NCBI GenBank assembly: GCA_016699715.1
Contig: CP065007.1
Location: forward strand, 2,728,001 to 2,792,000
From: Candidatus Competibacteraceae bacterium
GTDB taxonomy: Bacteria; Pseudomonadota; Gammaproteobacteria; Competibacterales; Competibacteraceae
Length of the DNA stretch: 64,000 nt
Direction: 5' to 3'
Part shown: one piece after another, positions 34,881 through 44,180 of the stretch
Position numbering within the stretch: position 1 is the stretch's first letter
Layout: each line of letters begins with the position of its first letter
The notes under the pieces: generated by a model
Database searches by the model: none
What the model was told of the DNA's origin: nothing
What the model saw: the letters and a program-made list of their open reading frames with translations, nothing else
Made by a program: the position numbers and the translations under genes

Positions 34881-36170
34881 TCAGTCGCGGAACACGTTGA
34901 ACGCGGCCTTGCCCGGATAGGTGGCGGCCGAACCCAGTTCTTCCTCGATCACCAGCAGCCGGTTGTACTTGGCGACTCGATCGGAGCGGCTGAGCGAGCC
35001 GGTCTTGATCTGGCTGGCGGCGGTGGCCACGGCCAGATCGGCGATGGTGCTGTCCTCGGTTTCGCCGGAGCGGTGCGAGGCGATCGAAGTGTAACCGGCG
35101 GCGGCGGCCATGTTGATCGCCGCCAGGGTCTCGGTCAGGGTGCCGATCTGGTTGACCTTGATCAGGATCGAGTTGGCGATGTTCTCGTCGATGCCACGCT
35201 TGAGGATCGAGGTGTTGGTCACGAACAGGTCGTCGCCAACCAGTTGCACCTTCTTACCCAGCACCTGAGTCAGATAGGCCCAGCCGGCCCAATCGGACTC
35301 GTCCAGACCGTCCTCGATGGAGACGATGGGATAACGATTGACCCAATCCGCCAGTTTGTCGGAGAACTCGTTGGCGGTGAAGGATTTGCCTTCCGCTTCC
35401 AGCACGTACTTGCCGTCCTTGTAGAACTCGGAGCTGGCGCAGTCCAGGGCGATGTACAGATCCTTGCCTGGGGTGTAGCCGGCCTGGCGAATGGCTTCCA
35501 TCACCACGTCCAGCGCGGCTTCGTTGGACGGCAGGTTGGGCGCGAAACCGCCCTCGTCGCCGACCGCCGTGTTCATGCCCTGCTTCTTCAGCACGGCTTT
35601 CAGCGCATGGAACACTTCCGCGCCCCAGCGCAGGGCTTCGCGGAAGCTGGGCGCGCCGACCGGCATGATCATGAATTCCTGCATGTCCACGCTGTTGTCG
35701 GCATGGGCGCCGCCGTTGAGGATGTTCATCATCGGCACCGGCAGCTGGTAGGGGCCGGTGGGATTCAGATATTTATACAGCGGAATGCCTTTCTCGGCGG
35801 CGACGGCGTGGGCGGTGGCCATCGACACGCCCAGCAGGGCATTGGCGCCCAGGCGGCTCTTGGTGGGCGTGCCGTCCAGGTCGATCATCTTCTGATCGAC
35901 GGCGGCCTGGTTATCGGCCGCTTCCATGCCGACCAGGGCCGCGCTCAGTTCGCCGTTGACGTTGGCGACCGCCTTGAGCACGCCTTTGCCCAGATAGCGG
36001 CTCTTGTCGCCATCGCGTAGTTCCAGCGCCTCGCGGCTACCGGTGGAGGCGCCGGAGGGGACGCCAGCCGTGCCTTTGGCGCCGGATTCCAGCACCACAT
36101 CGACGGCCACGGTCGGATTGCCGCGCGAATCGAGAATCTCGCGCCCATGAACCGATTTGATTTTCGACAT
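34881..36170 (-). CDS. eno: Enolase
   Basis: Enolase interconverts 2-phosphoglycerate and phosphoenolpyruvate and is a degradosome component in E. coli. The 429-residue product is full length: EILDSRGNPTVAVDV, VPSGASTGSREALELRDGD, VGDEGGFAPN, SIEDGLDESDW, VGDDLFVTN, ILIKVNQIGTLTE and the SHRSGETEDSTIADLAV signature. Spacing suggests it follows kdsA in a pyrG-kdsA-eno operon. Confidence 0.98.
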   Translation of the reverse strand: MSKIKSVHGREILDSRGNPTVAVDVVLESGAKGTAGVPSGASTGSREALELRDGDKSRYLGKGVLKAVANVNGELSAALVGMEAADNQAAVDQKMIDLDGTPTKSRLGANALLGVSMATAHAVAAEKGIPLYKYLNPTGPYQLPVPMMNILNGGAHADNSVDMQEFMIMPVGAPSFREALRWGAEVFHALKAVLKKQGMNTAVGDEGGFAPNLPSNEAALDVVMEAIRQAGYTPGKDLYIALDCASSEFYKDGKYVLEAEGKSFTANEFSDKLADWVNRYPIVSIEDGLDESDWAGWAYLTQVLGKKVQLVGDDLFVTNTSILKRGIDENIANSILIKVNQIGTLTETLAAINMAAAAGYTSIASHRSGETEDSTIADLAVATAASQIKTGSLSRSDRVAKYNRLLVIEEELGSAATYPGKAAFNVFRD

Positions 36171-36213
36171 CGGTAAAACTCCTCTGGTTGGGTGTGCGTT
36201 GAAGATTGAAGGG

Positions 36214-37053
36214 TTAAAAGCTCAGCTCGGTTTCCAGGAAACCCTGCCGCTTGACCAACGCATCCAGGGCTTGCAGCGCGATCAGTAAAGGTTCCATCCG
36301 GTCCAGCGGCCAGGCGTTGGGACCGTCGCTCAGCGCCCGATCCGGGTCGGGATGGGTTTCCATGAATAATCCAGCGATGCCGACCGCCACCGCCGCCCGC
36401 GCCAGCACCGGCACGAATTCGCGCTGGCCGCCGGAAACGGTGCCCTGACCGCCCGGCAATTGCACCGAATGGGTGGCATCGAACACCACCGGGCAGCCGG
36501 TGGCGCGCATCACCGTCAGGGCGCGCATGTCGGACACCAGGTTATTGTAGCCAAAGGAAGCGCCACGTTCGCAGACCATGATGTGGTCGTTGCCGGCGAT
36601 GCGTGCCTTGGCGACCACGTTGCGCATGTCCCAGGGGGCGAGAAACTGGCCCTTTTTGATGTTGACCGGCTTGCCCTGGCGGGCGACGTTCTGGATGAAA
36701 TCGGTCTGCCGGCACAAGAAAGCCGGCGTTTGCAACACGTCCACCACGGCCGCGACTTCCGCCAGCGGGGTGTATTCGTGCACATCGGTCAGCACCGGCA
36801 CGCCGATTTGACGCTTGACCGTATCCAGGATCTTCAGTCCCTCCGCCAGACCGGGGCCGCGATGGCTCTGGTGCGAGGAGCGGTTGGCTTTGTCGAACGA
36901 AGATTTATAGATGAATGGAATGCCCAGTCGATCGGCGATCTCCTTCAGCCGGCCGGCGGTATCCAGGGCCAGTTGCTCGGATTCGATCACGCAGGGGCCG
37001 GCGATCAGGAACAGCGGTCGATCCAGGCCGACCTCGAAACCGCAGAGTTTCAT
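36214..37053 (-). CDS. kdsA: 2-dehydro-3-deoxyphosphooctonate aldolase (KDO-8-P synthase)
   Basis: KdsA condenses arabinose 5-phosphate and phosphoenolpyruvate for lipopolysaccharide KDO. The 279-residue product has LIAGPCVIESEQ, YKSSFDKANRSS, VLTDVHE, CRQTDFI and VKKGQF-type NIKKGQFLAPWDM. The NIKKGQF/CRQTDF patterns are those of a metal-independent enzyme. The ATG overlaps the pyrG stop by one base (TGATG). The long open frame upstream is a shadow of pyrG. Confidence 0.96.
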   Translation of the reverse strand: MKLCGFEVGLDRPLFLIAGPCVIESEQLALDTAGRLKEIADRLGIPFIYKSSFDKANRSSHQSHRGPGLAEGLKILDTVKRQIGVPVLTDVHEYTPLAEVAAVVDVLQTPAFLCRQTDFIQNVARQGKPVNIKKGQFLAPWDMRNVVAKARIAGNDHIMVCERGASFGYNNLVSDMRALTVMRATGCPVVFDATHSVQLPGGQGTVSGGQREFVPVLARAAVAVGIAGLFMETHPDPDRALSDGPNAWPLDRMEPLLIALQALDALVKRQGFLETELSF

Positions 37054-38702
37054 CACGAGCGATTTGCCTCCTGGCGGTGCCGGCATTGCCGGAGCGCGGC
37101 CTCGATAAACCCCTGGAACAGCGGGTGGCCGGTGCGCGGGGTGGAGGTGAATTCCGGATGGAACTGGCAGCCGAGAAACCAGGGATGGTCGGGCAGTTCG
37201 ATCATTTCCACCAGCCGCTCGTCCAGTGAATGACCACAGAAGGCCAGGCCGGCGGCATGCAGCGATTCGCGGTAGTGGTTGTTGAATTCGTAGCGGTGGC
37301 GGTGGCGCTCGGTGATCACGTCCTTGCCGTACAGGATGCGGGCCAGCGAGTTGGGCGCCAACCGGCAGGGCTGCGCGCCCAGGCGCATGCTGCCGCCAAG
37401 ATCGTCGTTTTCCCGGCGCTGCTGGACGGTACCGTCTTCGTCGATCCATTCGGTGATCAGGGCGATGACCGGATGCGGGGTGTCCTTGCGGAATTCGGTA
37501 CTGTGCGCGCCCTCCAGTCCGGCGGCGTGGCGGGCGAACTCGATCACCGCTACTTGCATACCGAGGCAGATGCCCAGGTAGGGAATCCGCCGCTCGCGGG
37601 CGTGGCGCACCGCGGCGATCTTGCCTTCGATACCGCGCTCGCCGAAACCGCCCGGCACCAGGATGGCATCCATTCCGGCCAGGCAGGCCAAACCGTCCCG
37701 CTCGATCTGTTCGGAGTCGATGTAATGAATGTTGACCTGGGTGCGGGTCTGGATGCCCGCATGCAACAGGGCTTCGTTCAGCGATTTGTAGGCGTCGGTC
37801 AGATCCACGTATTTGCCGACCATGGCGACGTTCACCGTGGCGGCCGGGTTCTCGATCGCGTGCACCACTCGTTCCCAGTCGGCCAGTTGGGCGGGGGGCA
37901 GGTCGGTCAGATGCAGCTTGCGGGCGACGATATCGTCTAACCCCTGGGCGTGCAGCAGCAGCGGAATCCGGTAGATGGTGTCGGCGTCGGGGACGTTGAT
38001 GACCGCCTTGGGTTCGACGTTGGTGAACAGCGCGATCTTGCGGCGTTCTCCGGCCGGCACTTCCCGATCCGAACGACACAGTAGGATGTCGGGCTGAATG
38101 CCGATGGAGCGCAGTTCCTTAACCGAGTGCTGGGTCGGCTTGGTCTTGAGTTCGCCGGAAGATTTGATGTAGGGCACCAGGGTCAGGTGGATGAACAGCG
38201 AACGCTCGCGGCCCAGTTCCACGCCCATCTGGCGGATGGCTTCCAGAAAGGGGAGCGATTCGATGTCGCCCACCGTGCCGCCGATTTCGATCAGGGCGAT
38301 GTCGGCCTCGCCGGCGCCCAGACGAATGCAGCGCTTGATCTCGTCGGTGATGTGCGGGATCACCTGCACCGTGCCGCCGAGATAATCGCCGCGCCGTTCC
38401 TTGCGGATCACGTTCTCGTAGATGCGCCCGGTGGTGAAGTTATTGCGCCGGGTGGCGGTCATGCAGGCAAAGCGCTCGTAATGACCCAGATCGAGATCGG
38501 TTTCGGCGCCGTCGCTGGTCACGAACACCTCGCCGTGCTGGAACGGGCTCATGGTGCCGGGATCGACATTGATGTAGGGGTCGAGCTTGATCAGGGTGAC
38601 CTTGAGTCCCCGGGCTTCCAGCACCGCCGCCAGCGAGGCGGCGGCGATGCCTTTACCCAGGGAGGACACCACGCCGCCGGTGATGAAAATGAATCGGGTC
38701 AT
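37053..38702 (-). CDS. pyrG: CTP synthase
   Basis: PyrG aminates UTP to CTP using glutamine. The 549-residue product has the N-terminal synthase domain (FITGGVVSSLGKGIAAASL, KLDPYINVDPGTMSP) and the class I amidotransferase domain with nucleophile in PYLGICLGMQVAVIEFA and the catalytic His/Glu in the C-terminal QFHPEFTS. The first gene of pyrG-kdsA-eno, coupled to kdsA. Confidence 0.98.
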   Translation of the reverse strand: MTRFIFITGGVVSSLGKGIAAASLAAVLEARGLKVTLIKLDPYINVDPGTMSPFQHGEVFVTSDGAETDLDLGHYERFACMTATRRNNFTTGRIYENVIRKERRGDYLGGTVQVIPHITDEIKRCIRLGAGEADIALIEIGGTVGDIESLPFLEAIRQMGVELGRERSLFIHLTLVPYIKSSGELKTKPTQHSVKELRSIGIQPDILLCRSDREVPAGERRKIALFTNVEPKAVINVPDADTIYRIPLLLHAQGLDDIVARKLHLTDLPPAQLADWERVVHAIENPAATVNVAMVGKYVDLTDAYKSLNEALLHAGIQTRTQVNIHYIDSEQIERDGLACLAGMDAILVPGGFGERGIEGKIAAVRHARERRIPYLGICLGMQVAVIEFARHAAGLEGAHSTEFRKDTPHPVIALITEWIDEDGTVQQRRENDDLGGSMRLGAQPCRLAPNSLARILYGKDVITERHRHRYEFNNHYRESLHAAGLAFCGHSLDERLVEMIELPDHPWFLGCQFHPEFTSTPRTGHPLFQGFIEAALRQCRHRQEANRS

Positions 38703-38728
38703 GCGGAAATAGGGGGTGGTGAGAGACG

Positions 38729-40150
38729 CTACAAGATACCAAAGCCTGTCGCCGATGGCGACTGCAAAACGGGCAGGAGGCCAGGCTCACCGGGTCCGGC
38801 GGCGGCTTCGGCGGCAATACCCAGCCCGACGACCGCCAACAGGCTCTGGTTCCCTCCTCCTTCGCGGGGCAATGTGGGCGTGGAGGGGAGATAGATCAGC
38901 GGCAAGCGAGCCCGCTCCCACGGGGGAATGCCGGCGTCTTGCAGGAGTTTCTTTAATTCCTGGCTGTGGTGACGTCCGGCCGGCCGGAACCGTTCGCCGC
39001 CTTGCCGGAATCGGATAGTGAGCGCGATCCCGGCCAGTGTCTCGGAACGCAGTCCCTCGCCGAAGGTCATCCGCAGCCGCAGCGTTCCCAATCCCGGTAG
39101 ATCCAGTGGCGGATAATTGTGGGTTCCGTGCCGCCAGACGAAGATTTGTCGCGCGTCGTGCGCGATTCGCGGCGGCAGGGCATACAGCGTATCCCGGTAG
39201 CGCCGCACTTCGCCGCCGGGCCACTGGATGCACGGTTGCCGGTCGCGGGCGGCGGTTAAGGCATCGTGGAGAATGTGCCGCAGTTGCCGCGCATCGGGAA
39301 CCGGCAGGCCGAGTTGTCGCAACCAGCGTCGCAGCGTGTTGCGTTGACGCGGTTCACTCAGTTCGCGCAAGGCCGGAATATGCAGCGCGTCGGGACGCGG
39401 GGTAGCGGCGCGGGCGAGGTCGGCGTCGGCGTCGGCGTCCAGCCAGTCGGCGGTTTCGGCGCACCACTGGGCGGAACGGGCCAGATTGCGGCTGACCGCC
39501 GGCCAGCGTTCCCGCAACAGCGGCAGAATCCGCTGGCGCAGGTAGTTGCGGTCGAAACGGGCATCCTGGTTGCTATCGTCCTCGATCCAGCGCAAACCGT
39601 GTTCGAGAGCGTAGGCCCGCAGATTGGCGCGATCCACGTCCAGCCAGGGGCGCAGCAGCCAACCCTGCCCGAGCCGGCTGGCGACCGGCATCGCCGCCAG
39701 GCCGTGCGGACCAGCGCCACGCAGCAGTTGCAGCAACAGGGTTTCGGCCTGATCGTCGCGATGGTGGGCGGTCAGCAGGGCGGCATCCGCTCTCAGTTCG
39801 GCGGCCAGGGCGGTGTAGCGGGCGCGGCGAGCGGCGGCTTCGGGGCTTTCTCCCGGCGCGGGCCGGGCGTCGATCCTCAGTACCCGGAACGGGATGTCCA
39901 GTTCGCGGCAGATATGGGCGCAATGTTCGCCCCAGGCGGCGGATGCGGCTTGCAAGCCGTGATCGACGTACACCGCCGCCAGCGTCCGTTCCGGCCAGCA
40001 ATGACGATGGGTTGCCAGCAGGTGCAACAGCGCATGGGAATCCAGGCCGCCGCTGTAAGCGACGATCAGATGGCGGGTGCATGGGTAGGCGTCGCGCAGC
40101 GCGGTAACACTATCCAGTAGACCGGCAAAGCCGGGACAGGCGCCGTTCAT
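38729..40150 (-). CDS. tilS: tRNA(Ile)-lysidine synthase TilS
   Basis: TilS puts lysine on C34 of tRNA-Ile(CAU), which is essential for AUA decoding. The 473-residue product has the PP-loop YSGGLDSHALL (Ser33 onward), YVDHGLQ and ALLTAHHRDDQAETLLLQLLRG, followed by the TilS substrate-binding and C-terminal domains. Near the C-terminus about 14 residues (PSTPTLPREGGGNQ) split the conserved LPLIYL...SLLAVVGLGI stretch and are encoded by a palindromic element at 38851-38888. It may be co-transcribed with pyrG, 26 bases downstream. Confidence 0.95.
   Translation of the reverse strand: MNGACPGFAGLLDSVTALRDAYPCTRHLIVAYSGGLDSHALLHLLATHRHCWPERTLAAVYVDHGLQAASAAWGEHCAHICRELDIPFRVLRIDARPAPGESPEAAARRARYTALAAELRADAALLTAHHRDDQAETLLLQLLRGAGPHGLAAMPVASRLGQGWLLRPWLDVDRANLRAYALEHGLRWIEDDSNQDARFDRNYLRQRILPLLRERWPAVSRNLARSAQWCAETADWLDADADADLARAATPRPDALHIPALRELSEPRQRNTLRRWLRQLGLPVPDARQLRHILHDALTAARDRQPCIQWPGGEVRRYRDTLYALPPRIAHDARQIFVWRHGTHNYPPLDLPGLGTLRLRMTFGEGLRSETLAGIALTIRFRQGGERFRPAGRHHSQELKKLLQDAGIPPWERARLPLIYLPSTPTLPREGGGNQSLLAVVGLGIAAEAAAGPGEPGLLPVLQSPSATGFGIL
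38851..38888. repeat. Palindromic element inside tilS
   Basis: TCCCTCCTCCTTCGCGGGGC and the following AATGTGGGCGTGGAGGGGA form an imperfect stem (CCCTCC with GGAGGG; further CG-rich pairing inside). In the tilS frame it encodes STPTLPREGGG, which is absent from the usual TilS alignment at that place. It resembles interspersed intergenic palindromes of GC-rich genomes. Confidence 0.5.
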
Positions 40151-40207
40151 CGGACGGAACCGCCGGTCGGAGTTCGGTGGGAGCAGTGAGTGGATGGAGA
40201 TCCGGGA

Positions 40208-41248
40208 TTATCCCTCCCCGGCCTTGTCCTTCCCCAGCAGGGCGGCCACGCTGCTTTGCCAGGTCGATTGCAGCGAGAGGGCCGGCGCGGCTTCCTTAAA
40301 CACCCCGTAGGCCATCAACCGCTGGTAACGCTGTTCCAGCAAGTCATCCATGGATAGTGCGTCCAGTTCCAACAGATTCGCCCGCAGCGCGGCCCGTACA
40401 TACTCCGCCATCTGCGCCATATCGCGGTGCGCGCCGCCGGGCGGCTCGGGAATGATGGCGTCGATCAGCTTGAGTTTATGCAGCTTGTCGGCGGTCAGGC
40501 CCATGGCCTCGGCGGCGTCGGGAGCCTTGTCGGCGCTTTTCCACAGAATCGCCGCGCAGCCTTCCGGTGAGATCACCGAGTAGGTGCTGTATTGCAGCAT
40601 CAGCACCCGGTCGCCGACCCCGACCGCCAGCGCCCCGCCGGAGCCGCCTTCGCCGATCACCACGCAGATCACCGGCGTTCGCAGCCGGCTCATCTCGAAC
40701 AGGTTGCGGGCGATGGCCTCGCTCTGCCCGCGCTCCTCGGCGCCGATGCCGGGATAGGCGCCCGGCGTGTCGATGAAGGTCAATACCGGCAACCGGAAGC
40801 GCTCGGCCAGCTTCATCAGCCGCAGCGCCTTGCGATAGCCTTCCGGGCGCGGCATGCCGAAGTTGCGGTAAATTTTCTCCTTGGTATCGCGGCCCTTCTG
40901 ATGGCCGATCACCAGCACCGGCCGACCATCCAGCCGCGCCAGTCCACCGACGAGGGCACGATCATCGGCGAAGGCGCGATCACCGTGTAGCTCCTGAAAG
41001 TCGGTGAACAGCCGTTCCACATAGTCCAGGGTGTAGGGCCGCAGCGGATGGCGGGCGATTTGCGAGATCTGCCATGGCGTCAGGCTGGCGAAGATGGAGT
41101 CGGTGAGCGCCTTGCTCTTGGCCTCCAGCCGGGCGATCTCGTCGTGAATATTGAGATCCTGCTCGGCGCTGAGATGCCGCAGCTCCTTGAGCATCGCCTC
41201 CAGCTCGGCGATGGGTCGTTCGAAGTCCAGACAATTGTTCGGGTTCAT
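40208..41248 (-). CDS. accA: Acetyl-CoA carboxylase carboxyltransferase alpha subunit
   Basis: AccA with AccD transfers carboxyl from biotin to acetyl-CoA, the first step of fatty-acid synthesis. The 346-residue product (E. coli 319) has FERPIAELEAMLKELR, HPLRPYTLDYVERLF, ELHGDRAFADD, PEGYRKALRLMKLAERF, TFIDTPGAYPGIGAEERGQ and IGEGGSGGALAVGVGD. It lies 57 bases upstream of tilS on the same strand. Confidence 0.97.
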   Translation of the reverse strand: MNPNNCLDFERPIAELEAMLKELRHLSAEQDLNIHDEIARLEAKSKALTDSIFASLTPWQISQIARHPLRPYTLDYVERLFTDFQELHGDRAFADDRALVGGLARLDGRPVLVIGHQKGRDTKEKIYRNFGMPRPEGYRKALRLMKLAERFRLPVLTFIDTPGAYPGIGAEERGQSEAIARNLFEMSRLRTPVICVVIGEGGSGGALAVGVGDRVLMLQYSTYSVISPEGCAAILWKSADKAPDAAEAMGLTADKLHKLKLIDAIIPEPPGGAHRDMAQMAEYVRAALRANLLELDALSMDDLLEQRYQRLMAYGVFKEAAPALSLQSTWQSSVAALLGKDKAGEG

Positions 41249-41265
41249 CGATGTCCTTTCGAGGA

Positions 41266-42699
41266 TCAGCCCTGCTCGGGCATGCGTATGGCCAGATACA
41301 GCGATTCGTTGTCCCGCCGCACCAGTACCGGCACCGCCTTGCCCTTGGGCAGTTCCTTGACCAGTTCCACGAACTGGCTGGCGCTTTTGACCGGCGTGTA
41401 ATCGACTTCCAGGACGATGTCGTCCGGATACAGGCCGGCGTTCGCGGCCGGGCCTTCGTCGAGCGTGGTGACCAGCACACCCCCCTCATCCGCGCCCAGG
41501 CCACGGCGCTGTTCGTTGCTCAGATCGGCAACGGTGATTTTCAGCAGCGGATCGCTGTATTCATCCATGGTGGAAACGGTTTCCTCGGTCACCGCTTCCA
41601 AGCGGGCGATGGTGGCCTTGATTTCCAGCGGCTCGCCGTTGCGCAGAATCGACATGGCCACGGTTTTGCCAACTGGAGTCACGCCGATCATTCGCGGCAG
41701 TTGCGAGGACTCCTCCACCGGTTCGCCGCCGTAGCGCAGAATGACGTCGCCCTGCTTGAAGCCGGCGCTGGCGGCTGGACTGTCCGGCAGGATCTGCGCG
41801 ACCAGCGCCCCGCGCGGCCGATCCAGCTTGAACGCGTCGGCCAGATCGTTGTTGACCGCTTGTAGCAGTACGCCCAACCAGCCGCGGGTCACCTCGCCGG
41901 TGGATTTAATCTGTTCGACCACCTGCATCGCCAGCTTGATGGGGATGGCGAACGACAGGCCCATGTAACCGCCGGAGCTACTGTAGATCTGTGAGTTGAT
42001 CCCAATCACCTCGCCGCGCAAGTTGAACAGCGGGCCGCCGGAGCTGCCGGGGTTGACCGCGACGTCGCTTTGGATGAACGGTACGTAGGTGCCGCTGGGC
42101 AGGTTGCGACCGATCGCGCTGACGATGCCCTGGGTGGCGGTGTGCTCCAGGCCGAAGGGCGAGCCGATGGCCAGCACCCATTCACCGACTTCCAGCGCGT
42201 CGGAATCGCCGATTTTCACGGCCGGCAGCTCCTCGCCATCGATTTTCAGCAGGGCGACGTCGGTCATTTCGTCCACGCCGATCAGCTTGGCCGGTCGCTC
42301 TCGCTGATCGCTGAGCCGGACGATGATCTTGTCGGCGTCCTGGGCAACGTGGGCATTGGTCAGGATATAGCCGTCGGACGAGAGGATGAACCCCGAGCCC
42401 AGCGAGTTGGCCTGGTGCTCGCTGGGCAATTCCGGGCGATCCTGAAAGAAGCGCTTGAAAAACTCCAGATAGGGATTATCGCCACCCGGTTGTCCCGGTA
42501 GGCCGGGGATGCGGGTGGTGCTCTTTCGGCTGGGGGTCTGGGTGGTGCTGATGTTGACGACGGTCGGCTCGTTCTGTTTGACCAGCTTGCGAAAGTCCGG
42601 CGGAGAGGCCTCGGCGGCGGTGCGGGCCGGCGCGACAGTCGCCCAGCACAGGGACAGCGCAAGCAGCACGAATGAGAACAGGTGGCGAGAGTGGCTCAT
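41266..42699 (-). CDS. Periplasmic serine protease of the DegP/HtrA (MucD) family
   Basis: The 477-residue product has a signal peptide (LFSFVLLALSLCWATVAPA), a trypsin-like domain with His117 (ILTNAHVAQ), Asp147 (MTDVALLKI) and Ser220 (VNPGSSGGPLF), and two PDZ domains (about 275-365 and 385-475). It degrades or refolds damaged envelope proteins. Residues GSSGG replace the usual GNSGG, a common variant. The ATG at 42699 is preferred over the frame start at 42711. It is divergent from pilU. Confidence 0.93.
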   Translation of the reverse strand: MSHSRHLFSFVLLALSLCWATVAPARTAAEASPPDFRKLVKQNEPTVVNISTTQTPSRKSTTRIPGLPGQPGGDNPYLEFFKRFFQDRPELPSEHQANSLGSGFILSSDGYILTNAHVAQDADKIIVRLSDQRERPAKLIGVDEMTDVALLKIDGEELPAVKIGDSDALEVGEWVLAIGSPFGLEHTATQGIVSAIGRNLPSGTYVPFIQSDVAVNPGSSGGPLFNLRGEVIGINSQIYSSSGGYMGLSFAIPIKLAMQVVEQIKSTGEVTRGWLGVLLQAVNNDLADAFKLDRPRGALVAQILPDSPAASAGFKQGDVILRYGGEPVEESSQLPRMIGVTPVGKTVAMSILRNGEPLEIKATIARLEAVTEETVSTMDEYSDPLLKITVADLSNEQRRGLGADEGGVLVTTLDEGPAANAGLYPDDIVLEVDYTPVKSASQFVELVKELPKGKAVPVLVRRDNESLYLAIRMPEQG

Positions 42700-42935
42700 G
42701 GTGGCGATCATCTCCTGGAGTCGATGGAATGCGGCGGCGTGCCGAGGGAGGAGTGTGGCGCGCAGGGGCGGTCAAGCCGGATTTCGGCGTGGTTTGCGCG
42801 GTATGGAATAGTTGGCGATACTCGTGGCGTGGGGCGATGCGGGCGGATGGCTCCGTGGACCGGGCGACCGAAGCGAACATCGCCGCTGGATACGGCTTGC
42901 CGTGATGCGCTTGAATCAGCGACGGGAGATGGAAG

Positions 42936-44108
42936 ATGGGACAGGGTTCGGAGCAGATGGTGGACGATCATGAGAAGGCGACTCAGTACCTTTACGAGTT
43001 GGCGCTTAAATTACTGGAGTTGGAGGGATCGGACATTTTCATCACCGCCGGTAGCCCGCCGGCGCTTAAGGTCAACCAGCTGCTGCATCGAATCGGCAAC
43101 CAGAAACTGAGGCCGCAGCAGACCATGTTGCTGATACGTTCGATCATGAACGACCGGCAGGTGCGGGAGTTCGACCAGCATCGCGAAGTCAATTTTTCCT
43201 TGAATTTTCCCGATGTCGCGCGCTTTCGGGTCAGTGCCTTTACCCAGCGTGGTAGCGCCGGCATGGTGCTGCGTTTGATCCAGCAGCGGATCCCGACCAT
43301 CGAGGAACTCCACCTGCCGCCGATTCTCCAGGACATCGCCATGGCCCAGCGCGGTCTGGTGATTTTCCTCGGCGGTACCGGTTGCGGCAAGACCACGTCC
43401 ATGGCGGCCATGGTGGATTATCGCAACAGTCAGTGCCAAGAGCACATTATTACCGTCGAGGATCCCATCGAGTTTTTCCATCAACACAAGCAATGTTTGG
43501 TGGACCAGCGTGAAGTCGGTACGGATACCGAGTCCTACGAGGTAGCCCTGAAGAACACGCTGCGTCAAGCGCCCAACGTGATTTTGATCGGCGAGGCGCG
43601 GGATCGGGAAACCATGCAGGCCGCGATCAATTTCGCCGAAACCGGTCATCTATGCCTGACCACGCTGCATGCCAACAATACCGATCAGGCCTTCGATCGC
43701 ATCATTAATTTTTTTTCCGAAGAGAAACGGGCGCAGGTGCTGATGGATCTGTCCTTCAATGTAAAGGCGTTCATTTCGCAGCGCCTGCTGCCGCGCGAGG
43801 ACCAGCCGGGGCTGGTTCCGGCAGTGGAGATCCTGCTCAACACCCCACTGATGGCCGAGCTGATCTTCCAGGGTCGGGTCAAGGAGATCAAGAGCGTGAT
43901 GGCCCGCTCCAGCGAACAAGGCATCGTGACTTTCGATGATGCGTTGTTCAACCTATACGAATCCAGCCAGATCAGTTACGAGACCGCTATCCGCCACGCC
44001 GATTCCGCCAACAACCTGCGACTGCGGATCAAGCTGGAAAGCCGGTGGCCACCGCCGCGAGCCGCTGGCGAGGGTCATTTGCAGATCCAGAAAGATCCCA
44101 AGCGCTGA
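42936..44108 (+). CDS. pilU: Type IV pilus retraction ATPase, PilU type
   Basis: PilU works with PilT in pilus retraction. The 390-residue product has the Walker A GGTGCGKTTS near residue 145, the Asp box VEDPIEFFHQHKQCLVDQRE, Walker B VILIGEARDRETM, and the His box TGHLCLTTLHANN. The TDTESYEVALKNTLRQAPNVI block and the C-terminal tail favour PilU over PilT. No pilT is adjacent. The FimX-like protein at 19555-21675 may be a functional partner. Confidence 0.9.
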   Translation: MGQGSEQMVDDHEKATQYLYELALKLLELEGSDIFITAGSPPALKVNQLLHRIGNQKLRPQQTMLLIRSIMNDRQVREFDQHREVNFSLNFPDVARFRVSAFTQRGSAGMVLRLIQQRIPTIEELHLPPILQDIAMAQRGLVIFLGGTGCGKTTSMAAMVDYRNSQCQEHIITVEDPIEFFHQHKQCLVDQREVGTDTESYEVALKNTLRQAPNVILIGEARDRETMQAAINFAETGHLCLTTLHANNTDQAFDRIINFFSEEKRAQVLMDLSFNVKAFISQRLLPREDQPGLVPAVEILLNTPLMAELIFQGRVKEIKSVMARSSEQGIVTFDDALFNLYESSQISYETAIRHADSANNLRLRIKLESRWPPPRAAGEGHLQIQKDPKR

Positions 44109-44180
44109 ACGATCCACCCGGTGGCCAGCGGCGCGGGATCGGCGCTGGTTGCCACGGCACAAAGCGATGCCGGTGACGAT

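Noticed and set aside
34809..36020. A 403-residue open frame antisense to eno
   Set aside because: Shadow of enolase, whose signatures are all present on the minus strand.
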